DNA from: an uncultured Prevotellaceae bacterium
GTDB taxonomy: Bacteria; Bacteroidota; Bacteroidia; Bacteroidales; Bacteroidaceae
Assembly (NCBI GenBank): GCA_900319225.1
Contig: ONNV01000013.1
Coordinates: forward strand, 53,249 to 117,248
DNA: 64,000 nucleotides
Reading direction: 5' to 3'
Position numbers and translations under genes: made by a program. The notes below the pieces were generated by a model. The model ran no database searches and was not told the origin of the DNA. It saw only the letters and a program-made list of their open reading frames with translations. Shown in pieces: positions 18,884 through 27,582 of the stretch (its first letter is position 1; every line of letters starts with the position of its first letter).

Positions 18884-19327
18884 CTACTCCTCCTCCGGTA
18901 CGTCTATGTCTATGAGCCTGTATGAGCTGTTGAATGTCAGTTCATAACCGTTGTCAAGCAATATGTCAAACAACTTGCCGTCATGCTCTATACGCATCAC
19001 CTTACGGCCCGGGAACTCGCTGCCCACGTAAGCGCGTATCTTTTCAGGCACCAGCATATCAGGGACTGCACTCTTGGTGCACTCACACTCAGTAAACTTG
19101 CCGTCCTTATTGAACTGCAACTTAATTCCGCCGGCCAGCTTTACCTCATACTGGATAAGGCTGGCACGGCGTTCCATCTCCACCTTCTTGATACGGGTGT
19201 CAGGGAAAGCTTTCTGCACAACCTTCTGAGCCTTCTCGGGGAGTTGGTCAAACTGGATCTCAACATCCTCGGCGGCTACCGGAACAGCCAGCATCAGAGC
19301 CAGCAGCGTATACAGAATCTTTCTCAT
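18884..19327 (-). CDS. PepSY-like (DUF2874) periplasmic protein
   Basis: The 147-residue protein has a signal peptide (1-19) and two PepSY-like repeats (about 22-80 and 90-145), each with the pattern of a helix (QLPEKAQKVVQKAFP) followed by strands. This is the common Bacteroidota PepSY-like/DUF2874 layout, related in fold to BLIP. These proteins are thought to inhibit peptidases or bind envelope proteins. Its place directly upstream of the C11 peptidase makes a pro-inhibitor or modulator role plausible, though unproven. Confidence 0.85.
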   Translation of the reverse strand: MRKILYTLLALMLAVPVAAEDVEIQFDQLPEKAQKVVQKAFPDTRIKKVEMERRASLIQYEVKLAGGIKLQFNKDGKFTECECTKSAVPDMLVPEKIRAYVGSEFPGRKVMRIEHDGKLFDILLDNGYELTFNSSYRLIDIDVPEEE

Positions 19328-19334
19328 ATGGATT

Positions 19335-20594
19335 TTATTTTAACGGACGCAGCACACCGCCTCCGGTCTTATACTCCTTTCCCTCAAGGGCCTTGTTGTC
19401 AGGATCAGCAGGGTCATAATAGATCACGTGCTTACCCTTAAGCTGCTTGAGACCCTTCTGGAGGGGCTGCTCAAACTTGATTGACGTAATATAGTTGTCA
19501 CCCTTGGCGGTCCATTTTGAACCGGCACCGATCACAACCTTAACCTTTGCGCAACGGTTCTCGGCATCATTGATATGACCTGTCAGCTTGGCACCCTTGT
19601 TGAGGTTAAGCTGCAGCGAGCTGATGCTGTCAACCTTGATATTGCCCTTAAGAGCCTGCTTGCCAACGGTAAGTACTGCATCACCGCCGTTCTTGCCCTT
19701 AACGCCCCAGTCATCACTGCATACAATCATAAGGTCCTTACTTCCGTAAGTGATCTTATTGCCTTCCATACTGATGGCGGCGCTTGTATTGGTAACCAGG
19801 AACAGGGGGCCGTCACCTACAGTGAGTGTGTTTTTGTTAAGGTTAAGCTCACCGTTCTCACTGCGGTCCTTGGGGCCATAAAGCAGGAATCCGCTCACTC
19901 CGCCAGACTTGAGGGTGTTATTGGTGAGAGTCATTTTACCGCCATCCACACTACCCATTGACCATTTTGAAGATGACATTCTGCAGTTCTGTGCAGTGAT
20001 ATCACCCTGTGAAAAGAACATGGGCGATGCCTGACCTGAGTTCTGGCCCGATATCTGATTAACCTCAATCACACCGCCGGGACCTGCAAGGAATGACGGA
20101 TTCTGTGATGAGTATGTATTTACCACTGTCTTCTCAAACTTAGCTTTACCGCCGCCCACAGCATTTACGGCAGCAGATTCAGAGCGTGAGCAGGTTACAT
20201 TACCCTCAACCACATCCAGTTCTGTACCGTTACCCACCACTGTAATGCCATCGGCATGTAACACATGTGAGTTCACGTCACTGTACTCAAGGGTTACTTT
20301 ACTGCCACCGTCAACAAGGAATGCCGCATTATGACCGGTCTTACGGTAATCATCATCGGTAGATGCACCTGCGGTCTTGTTCATACGCATTCTGGTAAGG
20401 ATCAGATTGACACCGTTTGTCGCGTATACAACACTTGAATTCATCTCTACATTCTCAAGTGAAACATTGGAACGATTCTCTTCACTGATAACCGCACCGT
20501 CCACCTTATATGTGGCACGGTATCCGGTCTCCTGTCCGATAACAGCCATTGGAAAACTGATCAGACCAATCAAAGCAAGGACTTTATTACACAT
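19335..20594 (-). CDS. Exported beta-helix-like repeat protein, function unknown
   Basis: The 419-residue protein has a signal peptide (1-20, ending IG-QET) and then short repeated strands rich in N, G, S and V. Examples are NVSLENVEMNSSVVYATNG and GKMTLTNNTLKSGG. That pattern fits a right-handed parallel beta-helix, as in pectate-lyase-like or adhesin folds. No catalytic motif is evident. It is the first gene of the run with the PepSY-like and C11 genes (7 nt and 4 nt spacing). A surface or matrix role is inferred. Confidence 0.65.
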   Translation of the reverse strand: MCNKVLALIGLISFPMAVIGQETGYRATYKVDGAVISEENRSNVSLENVEMNSSVVYATNGVNLILTRMRMNKTAGASTDDDYRKTGHNAAFLVDGGSKVTLEYSDVNSHVLHADGITVVGNGTELDVVEGNVTCSRSESAAVNAVGGGKAKFEKTVVNTYSSQNPSFLAGPGGVIEVNQISGQNSGQASPMFFSQGDITAQNCRMSSSKWSMGSVDGGKMTLTNNTLKSGGVSGFLLYGPKDRSENGELNLNKNTLTVGDGPLFLVTNTSAAISMEGNKITYGSKDLMIVCSDDWGVKGKNGGDAVLTVGKQALKGNIKVDSISSLQLNLNKGAKLTGHINDAENRCAKVKVVIGAGSKWTAKGDNYITSIKFEQPLQKGLKQLKGKHVIYYDPADPDNKALEGKEYKTGGGVLRPLK

Positions 20595-20662
20595 AGTAGT
20601 TCAATTATTTCTGTAAAGGTAAGATATTAATTTGTAAATTCGCGCCACAAAAGGACCAAAAT

Positions 20663-22750
20663 ATGACCAGGAAATTAATCACAGGTGTAATTAGCGTTAC
20701 ACTCTTAACAGCTTGCACTATGCACAACAACCCATTACTCACGGAGTCACCGTTACCGTACGGTGCGCCACAGTTTGACAAAATAGAGAACCGCCACTAC
20801 CTGCCCGCATTTGAGCAGGCATTCAGCGAGGGCAAGAAGGAGATTGACGCCATTGTCAACAACCCCGATGCCCCCACGTTCAGCAACACCATCGAGGCGC
20901 TTGAGTACGCCGGCGGAGCCGTAAACAAGGTTGAGAACATATTCTACAACCTCCTTGAGGCCGATGCCACCGATGAGCTGCAGGACATAGCTGAGAAAGT
21001 GTCACCCATGGAGACCGAATTCTCCATGTACGTAACCCTGAATGACAAGCTCTTTGAGCGTATCAAGGCCGTTTACAGCCAGCGTGACACCCTGAACCTG
21101 GCACCGGACCAGGCCAAGCTGCTGGAGAACACCTACAAGATGTTTGAGCGCCGCGGAGCCAACCTGAGCCCCGATGACAAGAAACTCTACAGCGAGTATG
21201 AGGAGAAACTCTCACTACTCACCCTCCAGTTCCAGAAAAACCAGCTGGCATCAACCAATAACTTCCAGATGCTACTCACCACAGAGCAGGAACTGGCCGG
21301 TCTGCCCGGATACGTACGTGACATGGCCGCACAGGCAGCCGCCGACAAAGGCCAGGAGGGCTGGCTGTTCAACCTGTCCGCCCCCAGCTACAGCGGATTC
21401 ATGAAATTCAGTGACCGCCGTGACCTGCGTGAGAAGCTCTACCGCGCCTACAACCGCCGTGCGTTCGGTGACGAGTGGGACAACACAGAGGTTATACGCC
21501 AGATCGTTGACCTGCGCTACAAGGAGGCCGCCCTGCTGGGTTACAAGGACTACGCAGACTACAAGACAGAACTGCGTATGATAAAGAACGGTGATGCCGT
21601 ATGGAAATTCATAGAGGAGCTCCGTGCCCCCGCCATGCCCAAGGCTAAGGAGGAGGTCGCTCAGCTCAACCGCTACGCAAAGAGCATCGGTTTTGAAGGT
21701 GACCGTATCCAGCCCTGGGATTTCAGCTATTACGCCGAGAAGCAGCGTATGGCCAAGTATGACATGAGCGATGAGGAGCTCAAGCCCTATTTCCGCCTTG
21801 AGGACTGCATAGACGCCATATTCAGCCTGGCTCACACCCTGTACGGAATCAGCTTCAAGCCCGCCAACCTGCCCGTCTACCACCCCGACGTAAAGGTCTA
21901 TGAGGTGACTGATACTGACGGCACGTTCCTGGCCCTCTTCTACGCCGATTTCTTTCCGCGTGACACCAAACGCAGCGGAGCCTGGATGACAGAGTTCCGT
22001 GGCGCCAAGATAGAGAACGGCGTTGAGCAGCGTCCGTTCATAAGCCTGGTGACCAACTTCACCAAACCCACCCCTGACACCCCGTCACTCATAACACATG
22101 ATGAGTTCACCACCATGCTGCATGAGTTCGGACACTCCCTGCACGGAATCCTGGGTAAGGGCCGATACCCATCCATGACCGGCACCAACGTAGACCATGA
22201 CTTTGTGGAGCTGCCCTCACAGATAATGGAGAACTGGGCATATGAGAAAGAGTACCTGAGCACATTCGCCCGTCACTACCAAACCGGAGATCCCCTGCCC
22301 GACTCACTCATTACCAAGATCAAGGCCTCCAAGAACTACCTGAGCGCCTATTATCACATGCGCCAGCTGCAGTTCGGGATCCTTGACATGAGCTACCATA
22401 CCCGCACCGCCCCCATTGAGGGAGAGGTCATAAAGTTTGAGAAAGAGGCCCTAAAGTCAACCGATGTGATGCCCTCCGTACCCGAGTGCATGATATCTAC
22501 CTCATTCAGCCACATATTCAGCGGCGGTTATGCAGCCGGCTATTACTCATACAAGTGGTCCGAGGTCCTTGCCGCCGACGGATTCAGCCTCTTTGAGGAG
22601 AAGGGCATATTTGACCGTGAGACAGCCGCTAAGTTCCGCCACCTGCTGGAACAGGGAGGAAGCGTTGACCCTGCCGTACTGTACCGTGATTTCCGCGGCC
22701 ATGACCCCGAGCCTGCCGCACTGCTCAAGCAACTTGAGATAATTGATTGA
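20663..22750 (+). CDS. dcp: M3 family peptidyl-dipeptidase (Dcp-like), lipoprotein
   Basis: The 695-residue protein is a zinc metallopeptidase of family M3. The HEFGH zinc motif is at residues 487-491, and the third ligand region ELPSQIMENW follows at about 514-523. A lipoprotein signal ends in LLTAC at residue 18. Length fits dipeptidyl carboxypeptidases, which remove C-terminal dipeptides from oligopeptides. A near-consensus box (TAAATTCG) lies about 22 nt upstream of the start. The stop overlaps the start of the TonB receptor gene (TGATG), so the two are coupled. Confidence 0.93.
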   Translation: MTRKLITGVISVTLLTACTMHNNPLLTESPLPYGAPQFDKIENRHYLPAFEQAFSEGKKEIDAIVNNPDAPTFSNTIEALEYAGGAVNKVENIFYNLLEADATDELQDIAEKVSPMETEFSMYVTLNDKLFERIKAVYSQRDTLNLAPDQAKLLENTYKMFERRGANLSPDDKKLYSEYEEKLSLLTLQFQKNQLASTNNFQMLLTTEQELAGLPGYVRDMAAQAAADKGQEGWLFNLSAPSYSGFMKFSDRRDLREKLYRAYNRRAFGDEWDNTEVIRQIVDLRYKEAALLGYKDYADYKTELRMIKNGDAVWKFIEELRAPAMPKAKEEVAQLNRYAKSIGFEGDRIQPWDFSYYAEKQRMAKYDMSDEELKPYFRLEDCIDAIFSLAHTLYGISFKPANLPVYHPDVKVYEVTDTDGTFLALFYADFFPRDTKRSGAWMTEFRGAKIENGVEQRPFISLVTNFTKPTPDTPSLITHDEFTTMLHEFGHSLHGILGKGRYPSMTGTNVDHDFVELPSQIMENWAYEKEYLSTFARHYQTGDPLPDSLITKIKASKNYLSAYYHMRQLQFGILDMSYHTRTAPIEGEVIKFEKEALKSTDVMPSVPECMISTSFSHIFSGGYAAGYYSYKWSEVLAADGFSLFEEKGIFDRETAAKFRHLLEQGGSVDPAVLYRDFRGHDPEPAALLKQLEIID

Positions 22751-24765
22751 TGACACACAAACCGCTCTTTACACTCTTTCTTACCACCCTCCTGGCAGGT
22801 ACCGCCTACTCACAGACCCAGGAGAAGGACACACTTTTCTACTGGCTCGATGAGATAACGCTCACAGAGCACCGTAACATATCGGCCATATCGGGCACCA
22901 TGGCCCGTGGCATAGCCATAGATACCAAGGTGATGGAGAGTTACCCCAAGATCCTGGGTTATATGGACCCCATGCGCTATATCCAGTCGCTGCCCGGCGT
23001 AAGTACCAACGCTGCAGCCGAGGGCGGTATGCATGTACAGGGCGGTGAGCACTCACATAACCTGATAGCCATGTGCGGCGCACCCATATACAACTCGTCA
23101 CATGTAGCCGGAATCTTTTCCATAATCAACCAGGACCACCTGCCCAAGGTGAATTTCAGCACATCCACCACAGCCACTTATCTGGGAGCCGAGCTGTCGC
23201 TTGACCATCCCGATACCATCCCTGACCACATAAGCGGAACGGCAACGGTGGGTCTGATATCGGCCCAGGGTACGCTGTCGGCCCCGCTCTCCAGGCGCAC
23301 GGCGCTGACCGTATCGGCCCGCAGGTCATTCATAAACCTGCTTTACGGAAACATGTTCCAGTTTGACGGTAATCCGCTCCATTTTGGGTTTACTGATGCC
23401 AACCTGACGCTCATGCACAGGATTGACAGCAACAATGAGCTGGACCTTAACCTGTTCTGCAACCTGGATAAAGGAAAATGCTCCATGGAGGGCTATGATG
23501 TGGGGATACACGGCAACTGGCAGAATGCTATAGGTACCATGCGCTGGCGCCATAAGGGTCACATCCCGTTAACCACAACGGCTTTTGTATCACACACATC
23601 CATGGAGGGACACCTTAGACAGGAGGAGAACAATGGTCATATTACCAATCATATCACCCATTACAACATAAGGACTCAGGCCAGCCTGCCCAGACGTATC
23701 CGCCTGGATGCCGATGCCTCATACTATGATATCCTGCCCCAGGCAATAGACGTATCCCGTAACAAACCTGAATCAGCCGTACGCGAGGAGCAGGATGTGC
23801 TGCAGCTCAATGCCAGCGTAAGCCGCGCATTCAGCATAGGCAACTCCTTGACACTGACACCCCACCTGCTGGCTACCGGTTACAATGAGTCCGGTCACTA
23901 CAGCACATTCAACGTAAACCCCTCACTGATAGCCGAGTATGAGGGCTATCATTTGGGCACGCTCACCTTTGAAACCGGTTACAAACACCAGTATCTGGCA
24001 CAGACCGGAATGACCAGCACCGGACTCCCCATTGAGTTCTGGGTGGCATCGGGCCACTATTTCAAGCCGCAGGAGGCGCTGTTTGCCACACTCACATATG
24101 ACAAGCAGTTCATGAGCGGCAAATACGCCCTCACGCTCCAGGTTTACGGCAAGCGTCTGGAAAATCAGATAGAGTACACCGGTTATGTGTATGACCTGCT
24201 CTTACGCCCATACAAGCTTGAGAACAACCTGATAATCTGCTCCGGTTACAACTACGGAGCCAACGTCATGCTTACCAAGCAGGCCGGCAGATTCACCGGC
24301 TGGATAAGCTACTCGTTCGGGCAGTCCATACGTGAGGGTGACGGCATCAAACTGCCCACCCTGTTCCACTCCATGCATGAGCGCAAGCATGAGTTCAATG
24401 CCGTGCTGTCATATAAGACCGGACCTTATGAGTTTGGCGGCACGCTTGTGTACTCATCGGGCAAGCCCTATACGCCGGCCAAGAACCTCTACCTGATATC
24501 CAACTCGATCGTAATCTATTATGATAAGTACAACTCGGCCACGCTGCCCCCGTACATGCGTCTGGACCTGTCGGCCACATACAATCTCAAGAGCCACGGC
24601 CGGTACCGTCACTCCGTAAACCTGTCAGTCTGCAATGCCACCGCCTATAAAGGCTACACCATGGGTTACCTCAAGGCCGATAAGGAGGAAAAGACCGTCA
24701 AGTACAAGCTGGCCAGCTTCATAATTCCCGTAATGCCGTCATTAAGTTATACCTGCCGATTCTGA
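22750..24765 (+). CDS. TonB-dependent receptor (plug plus barrel), partner of DUF4249
   Basis: The 671-residue protein has a signal peptide (about 1-22), a plug domain (about 35-160, with the block LPGVSTNAAAEGGMHVQGGE) and a beta-barrel ending in SYTCRF, an outer-membrane insertion signature. It lacks the N-terminal carboxypeptidase-D-like domain common in SusC proteins, so it is not a SusC. Its start overlaps the M3 peptidase stop. The DUF4249 lipoprotein gene follows 2 nt after its stop. TonB receptor plus DUF4249 is a recurring Bacteroidota pair; the ligand is unknown. With the peptidase in the same operon, peptide uptake is one guess. Confidence 0.88.
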   Translation: MTHKPLFTLFLTTLLAGTAYSQTQEKDTLFYWLDEITLTEHRNISAISGTMARGIAIDTKVMESYPKILGYMDPMRYIQSLPGVSTNAAAEGGMHVQGGEHSHNLIAMCGAPIYNSSHVAGIFSIINQDHLPKVNFSTSTTATYLGAELSLDHPDTIPDHISGTATVGLISAQGTLSAPLSRRTALTVSARRSFINLLYGNMFQFDGNPLHFGFTDANLTLMHRIDSNNELDLNLFCNLDKGKCSMEGYDVGIHGNWQNAIGTMRWRHKGHIPLTTTAFVSHTSMEGHLRQEENNGHITNHITHYNIRTQASLPRRIRLDADASYYDILPQAIDVSRNKPESAVREEQDVLQLNASVSRAFSIGNSLTLTPHLLATGYNESGHYSTFNVNPSLIAEYEGYHLGTLTFETGYKHQYLAQTGMTSTGLPIEFWVASGHYFKPQEALFATLTYDKQFMSGKYALTLQVYGKRLENQIEYTGYVYDLLLRPYKLENNLIICSGYNYGANVMLTKQAGRFTGWISYSFGQSIREGDGIKLPTLFHSMHERKHEFNAVLSYKTGPYEFGGTLVYSSGKPYTPAKNLYLISNSIVIYYDKYNSATLPPYMRLDLSATYNLKSHGRYRHSVNLSVCNATAYKGYTMGYLKADKEEKTVKYKLASFIIPVMPSLSYTCRF

Positions 24766-24767
24766 GT

Positions 24768-25604
24768 ATGAAAAGATATGCATATATATTATCCCTGTTG
24801 ATGTTCATGCTTTCATGCGTCCCCGACCCCAAACCAAGCCGTGACATGCTTGTAGTTGAGGGCTGGATAGAGGATAATGACTATCCCATTGTATTTGTCA
24901 CATCATCCATAACCTCCACCTTCCGGGAGCAGGGGCTTACTGACATCATGGACCATCTGGCACTAGATGCAGAGGTAAAGATCACATACGCAGGCAAGAG
25001 CTACCAGCTCTTTCCCAAGCTGGATCCCAACTACCTCATGACCATTTACTACACCACCAAGAATCTCAAGGGCAAGGTTGGCGGCACATACAGGCTTGAT
25101 GTCAACTGGCGCGGCCTGCACGCATCGGGCACCACCACCATACCTGAGCATGGCAGCATAGACTCGATTGCAGTAGAACGCAACAAATCCATCGATACCC
25201 TGTATGTAGTCAAGGCACATATAGTACCCACTCCCAGTGAACACAGGTACTACCGTTTCTTTACTCAGGTGATAGATCAGGACAAGGCCTACACGGCATC
25301 TGTAAACGGCCTTTATGACAGTGAACTGGTACGTGAGGAGGATATGATATTTGCCAACCGCGGTTACAGCAATCCGCTTGACTCAGTGCAGGCATACTAC
25401 CAGCTGGGTGACAGCGTGCATGTCAAGCTAGCATCCATGGACAGTGATTCTTACAGGTTCTGGAGCAAGTACAATGAGAACATAGTGTTCGGATCACTGG
25501 CTGTCATGCCCTACTCTACCAATCTGGAAGGCAATCTGGATGGGGCCCTTGGTTACTTTGCGGGCTACGCCACTGACGTCTATAAGATTAGAGTAAGAGA
25601 ATAA
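24768..25604 (+). CDS. DUF4249 surface lipoprotein
   Basis: The 278-residue protein has a lipoprotein signal (MKRYAYILSLLMFMLSC) and the DUF4249 core: LVVEGWIEDNDYPIVFVTSS near residues 26-45, then a beta-sandwich with GGTYRLDV near 104-111. It lies 2 nt after the TonB receptor and should be co-translated with it. DUF4249 proteins are thought to sit on the outer membrane with a cognate TonB receptor. A terminator follows at 25628. Confidence 0.9.
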   Translation: MKRYAYILSLLMFMLSCVPDPKPSRDMLVVEGWIEDNDYPIVFVTSSITSTFREQGLTDIMDHLALDAEVKITYAGKSYQLFPKLDPNYLMTIYYTTKNLKGKVGGTYRLDVNWRGLHASGTTTIPEHGSIDSIAVERNKSIDTLYVVKAHIVPTPSEHRYYRFFTQVIDQDKAYTASVNGLYDSELVREEDMIFANRGYSNPLDSVQAYYQLGDSVHVKLASMDSDSYRFWSKYNENIVFGSLAVMPYSTNLEGNLDGALGYFAGYATDVYKIRVRE

Positions 25605-25627
25605 GGATCCTTGACAAGGTTATAAAG

Positions 25628-25661
25628 AAAGGTCCGGAACTGATTGAGTCCCGGACCTTTT
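25628..25661. terminator. Stem-loop terminator of the peptidase-receptor operon
   Basis: The inverted repeat aaaggtccgg / ccggacctttt flanks a 14-nt loop and ends in a T-run on the plus strand. It separates the operon from the convergent Gly-rich gene. Confidence 0.85.
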
Positions 25662-25700
25662 CTATTGTGAATCTTATTTGAAACTTTTGCTTAAAACTTC

Positions 25701-26675
25701 TTAGAAGCCGCCTCCGAAGCCGCCCATGCCGCCACCGAAGCCGCCGCCTCCCATGCCGCCGCCAAAGCCGCCGCCACCGAAGTCACCGCCGCCCATGCCG
25801 CCGCCGAAGCCGCCCATGCCAGCACCACCGCCAAAGTTACCCATCTGCATCTCCTCTACCTTATAGTCAGCAGGGAGCTCAAAGAGTGACTGGTCTACAT
25901 CGGTCTCCTCAAGTTTCTCAACGGTCTGGCCCATGGTGCCGTAGTCTGTAACAGACTCGCTCTTCATAGTCAGGTTCTTGTAAATCCAAACGGTTGTCTG
26001 GGTTGAGTAGCCCTGATTGCTCTGGGTAATTGAGTACATCTTGCAAGTTACGCCTGCAACTTCCTCCTCACCCAGCTCCTTGATCTTATTCTTCTTGATG
26101 GTCTTGGCATCCAGGTTCTCCCAGTCAAACATAGGAGTGGTCTGGGCACCCATGCCCATTCCCATACCCATCATACCCATGCCACGGCCGCCACCGCCGC
26201 CCTGGCCTCCACGACGACCGCCGAATGACGGCATCTTGGTTGCAGTCTTCTCTGCGTCGTTGATGGTGTAGTTATCCTCACCAATCATGAGTGAACGGGT
26301 TGTACCGGCCTCACCACGAGTGGTAACGGTAACGGTTTTCTTGCCGTAATCATCAAAGTATATCTTGGTAACAATCTGGCTGGGGTCAAAATTCATCTGA
26401 CGCTGGCCGCCCTGGCCGCCCTGTCCCTGAGGACGCTGCCCCATCTGACCGCCACCAAAGCCACCCATACCGGCTCCGCCGCCAAAACCTGCGCCACCGC
26501 CGAATCCGCCGGCACCGCCGCCAAACTGACCCATGTTATTGGCCATGGTGATAACACCTGACTTGATACCCAGAACGGGATCCTGGGCCTCTTTCTTATC
26601 CTTCTTAGCCGCATTGACTGAAAGGCTCACTGCCGCAAGCATCATAGCGGCAACCATGAATTTTCTCATTTGCAT
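25701..26675 (-). CDS. Exported protein with Gly/Met/Phe-rich tracts, LolA/DUF4412-like core
   Basis: The 324-residue protein has a signal peptide (about 1-23) and two low-complexity tracts of GGFGGG and GGMGG type, at about 52-90 and 278-324. A middle Gly/Met tract lies near 155-175. The structured part (about 93-275) contains YTINDAEKTATKM, VAGVTCKMYSI and LFELPADYKV. These phrases are typical of DUF4412 / outer-membrane lipoprotein carrier-like domains, but I am only moderately sure. A second in-frame ATG lies 6 nt downstream of the first. It follows the DUF3108 gene on the same strand. Confidence 0.65.
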   Translation of the reverse strand: MQMRKFMVAAMMLAAVSLSVNAAKKDKKEAQDPVLGIKSGVITMANNMGQFGGGAGGFGGGAGFGGGAGMGGFGGGQMGQRPQGQGGQGGQRQMNFDPSQIVTKIYFDDYGKKTVTVTTRGEAGTTRSLMIGEDNYTINDAEKTATKMPSFGGRRGGQGGGGGRGMGMMGMGMGMGAQTTPMFDWENLDAKTIKKNKIKELGEEEVAGVTCKMYSITQSNQGYSTQTTVWIYKNLTMKSESVTDYGTMGQTVEKLEETDVDQSLFELPADYKVEEMQMGNFGGGAGMGGFGGGMGGGDFGGGGFGGGMGGGGFGGGMGGFGGGF

Positions 26676-26717
26676 TTATTGTTTAAGGTTTATAATTTGA
26701 TTCTTTCTACTACTATA

Positions 26718-26738
26718 AGGTTTAACCCTAAAGGTTAA
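26718..26738 (-). terminator. Short hairpin between DUF3108 and Gly-rich genes
   Basis: The repeat gtttaacc / ggttaaa with a 5-nt loop lies just after the DUF3108 stop. It is weak and could be an attenuator rather than a full terminator. Confidence 0.35.
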
Positions 26739-26743
26739 ATCCG

Positions 26744-27502
26744 TTATTTAATGATCTTGACCTTGGCCGTGCCCACCTTGAACTTGATATCCATCTGCAC
26801 GATTGTACGGGCTGCGTCATCGCAAACGTATATGTTCAGTATCTCGCGGTCCTTTTTCTTACCCTTCTCCACGTAAGGCTCCACCAGCTTGAACACCATG
26901 CACTTGTACTTGCGGCCCGATATCTTGAGCACCTCAAGGCCCTGGTAGATGAGTGACTCATCCAGGATCTCGGCTGCATCGGCCAGCTTAAAATTCAGGC
27001 GCTGTCCCTTCTTGAGCGATCCGGCATCGATGGTACGGGCAAATCCAACCACGCTTATCATATCGTATACAAGCGTGTTAGATGTTTCTGTCACCTCCTT
27101 TACGCGGCCGTTCTTGTAGTCCTTACGCATCTGGGCCACGCACTTGCCGTCATCGGTCTTGCTGAAATTCACCTTCTCACGTACTATGTCATCACCCTCA
27201 AAGCAGTGCTTCTGGAAAAATATGGGTGATGAATCCTCGGGCCTTACGATTGTGGTGAGCGTGTCATTCAGGCTGAACAGCTTATCGGCCGTGCTGGTGG
27301 TTCGGGCTATCAGACGCATACGGACCGCTTTCTGGCCGTTGTAAGTGATGTTCTCTGTTACCAGCTGCGCGTCACCGGCCTTGATAGGTCCCAGATACAT
27401 TCCGTATTTAAGGTTCTCATTCTTCCATGCCTGCTCAGCCATTGCTGCCGCAGTTATCATCAGGGCACATATAATTGTAAGAACTCGTTTCATAGTTGTC
27501 AT
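26744..27502 (-). CDS. DUF3108 domain periplasmic protein
   Basis: The 252-residue protein (249 if the ATG at 27493 is used) has a signal peptide ending in AMA and a DUF3108 core. Typical phrases are LKYGMYLGPIKAGDAQL near residues 30-46, VYDMISVVGFAR near 148-159 and LNIYVCDDAARTIV near 225-238. The family is widespread in Bacteroidota and Proteobacteria and has no settled function. It is divergent from the Xaa-Pro aminopeptidase, with face-to-face promoters. Confidence 0.85.
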   Translation of the reverse strand: MTTMKRVLTIICALMITAAAMAEQAWKNENLKYGMYLGPIKAGDAQLVTENITYNGQKAVRMRLIARTTSTADKLFSLNDTLTTIVRPEDSSPIFFQKHCFEGDDIVREKVNFSKTDDGKCVAQMRKDYKNGRVKEVTETSNTLVYDMISVVGFARTIDAGSLKKGQRLNFKLADAAEILDESLIYQGLEVLKISGRKYKCMVFKLVEPYVEKGKKKDREILNIYVCDDAARTIVQMDIKFKVGTAKVKIIK

Positions 27503-27542
27503 GTTTTAGTTGGTTTCTGTATTTAAGATTCCAATTTATCCC

Positions 27543-27550
27543 CAAAGTTA
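27543..27550 (-). promoter_or_regulatory. -7 box for the DUF3108 gene
   Basis: The minus strand reads TAACTTTG, a match to TAnnTTTG. It lies 2 bp from the opposing -7 box of the aminopeptidase gene. Confidence 0.55.
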
Positions 27551-27552
27551 AA

Positions 27553-27560
27553 TATCTTTG
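27553..27560 (+). promoter_or_regulatory. -7 box for the aminopeptidase P gene
   Basis: TATCTTTG matches TAnnTTTG, 22 nt before the ATG at 27583. Confidence 0.6.
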
Positions 27561-27582
27561 CTTTAAATAAAACCCCACAGCT

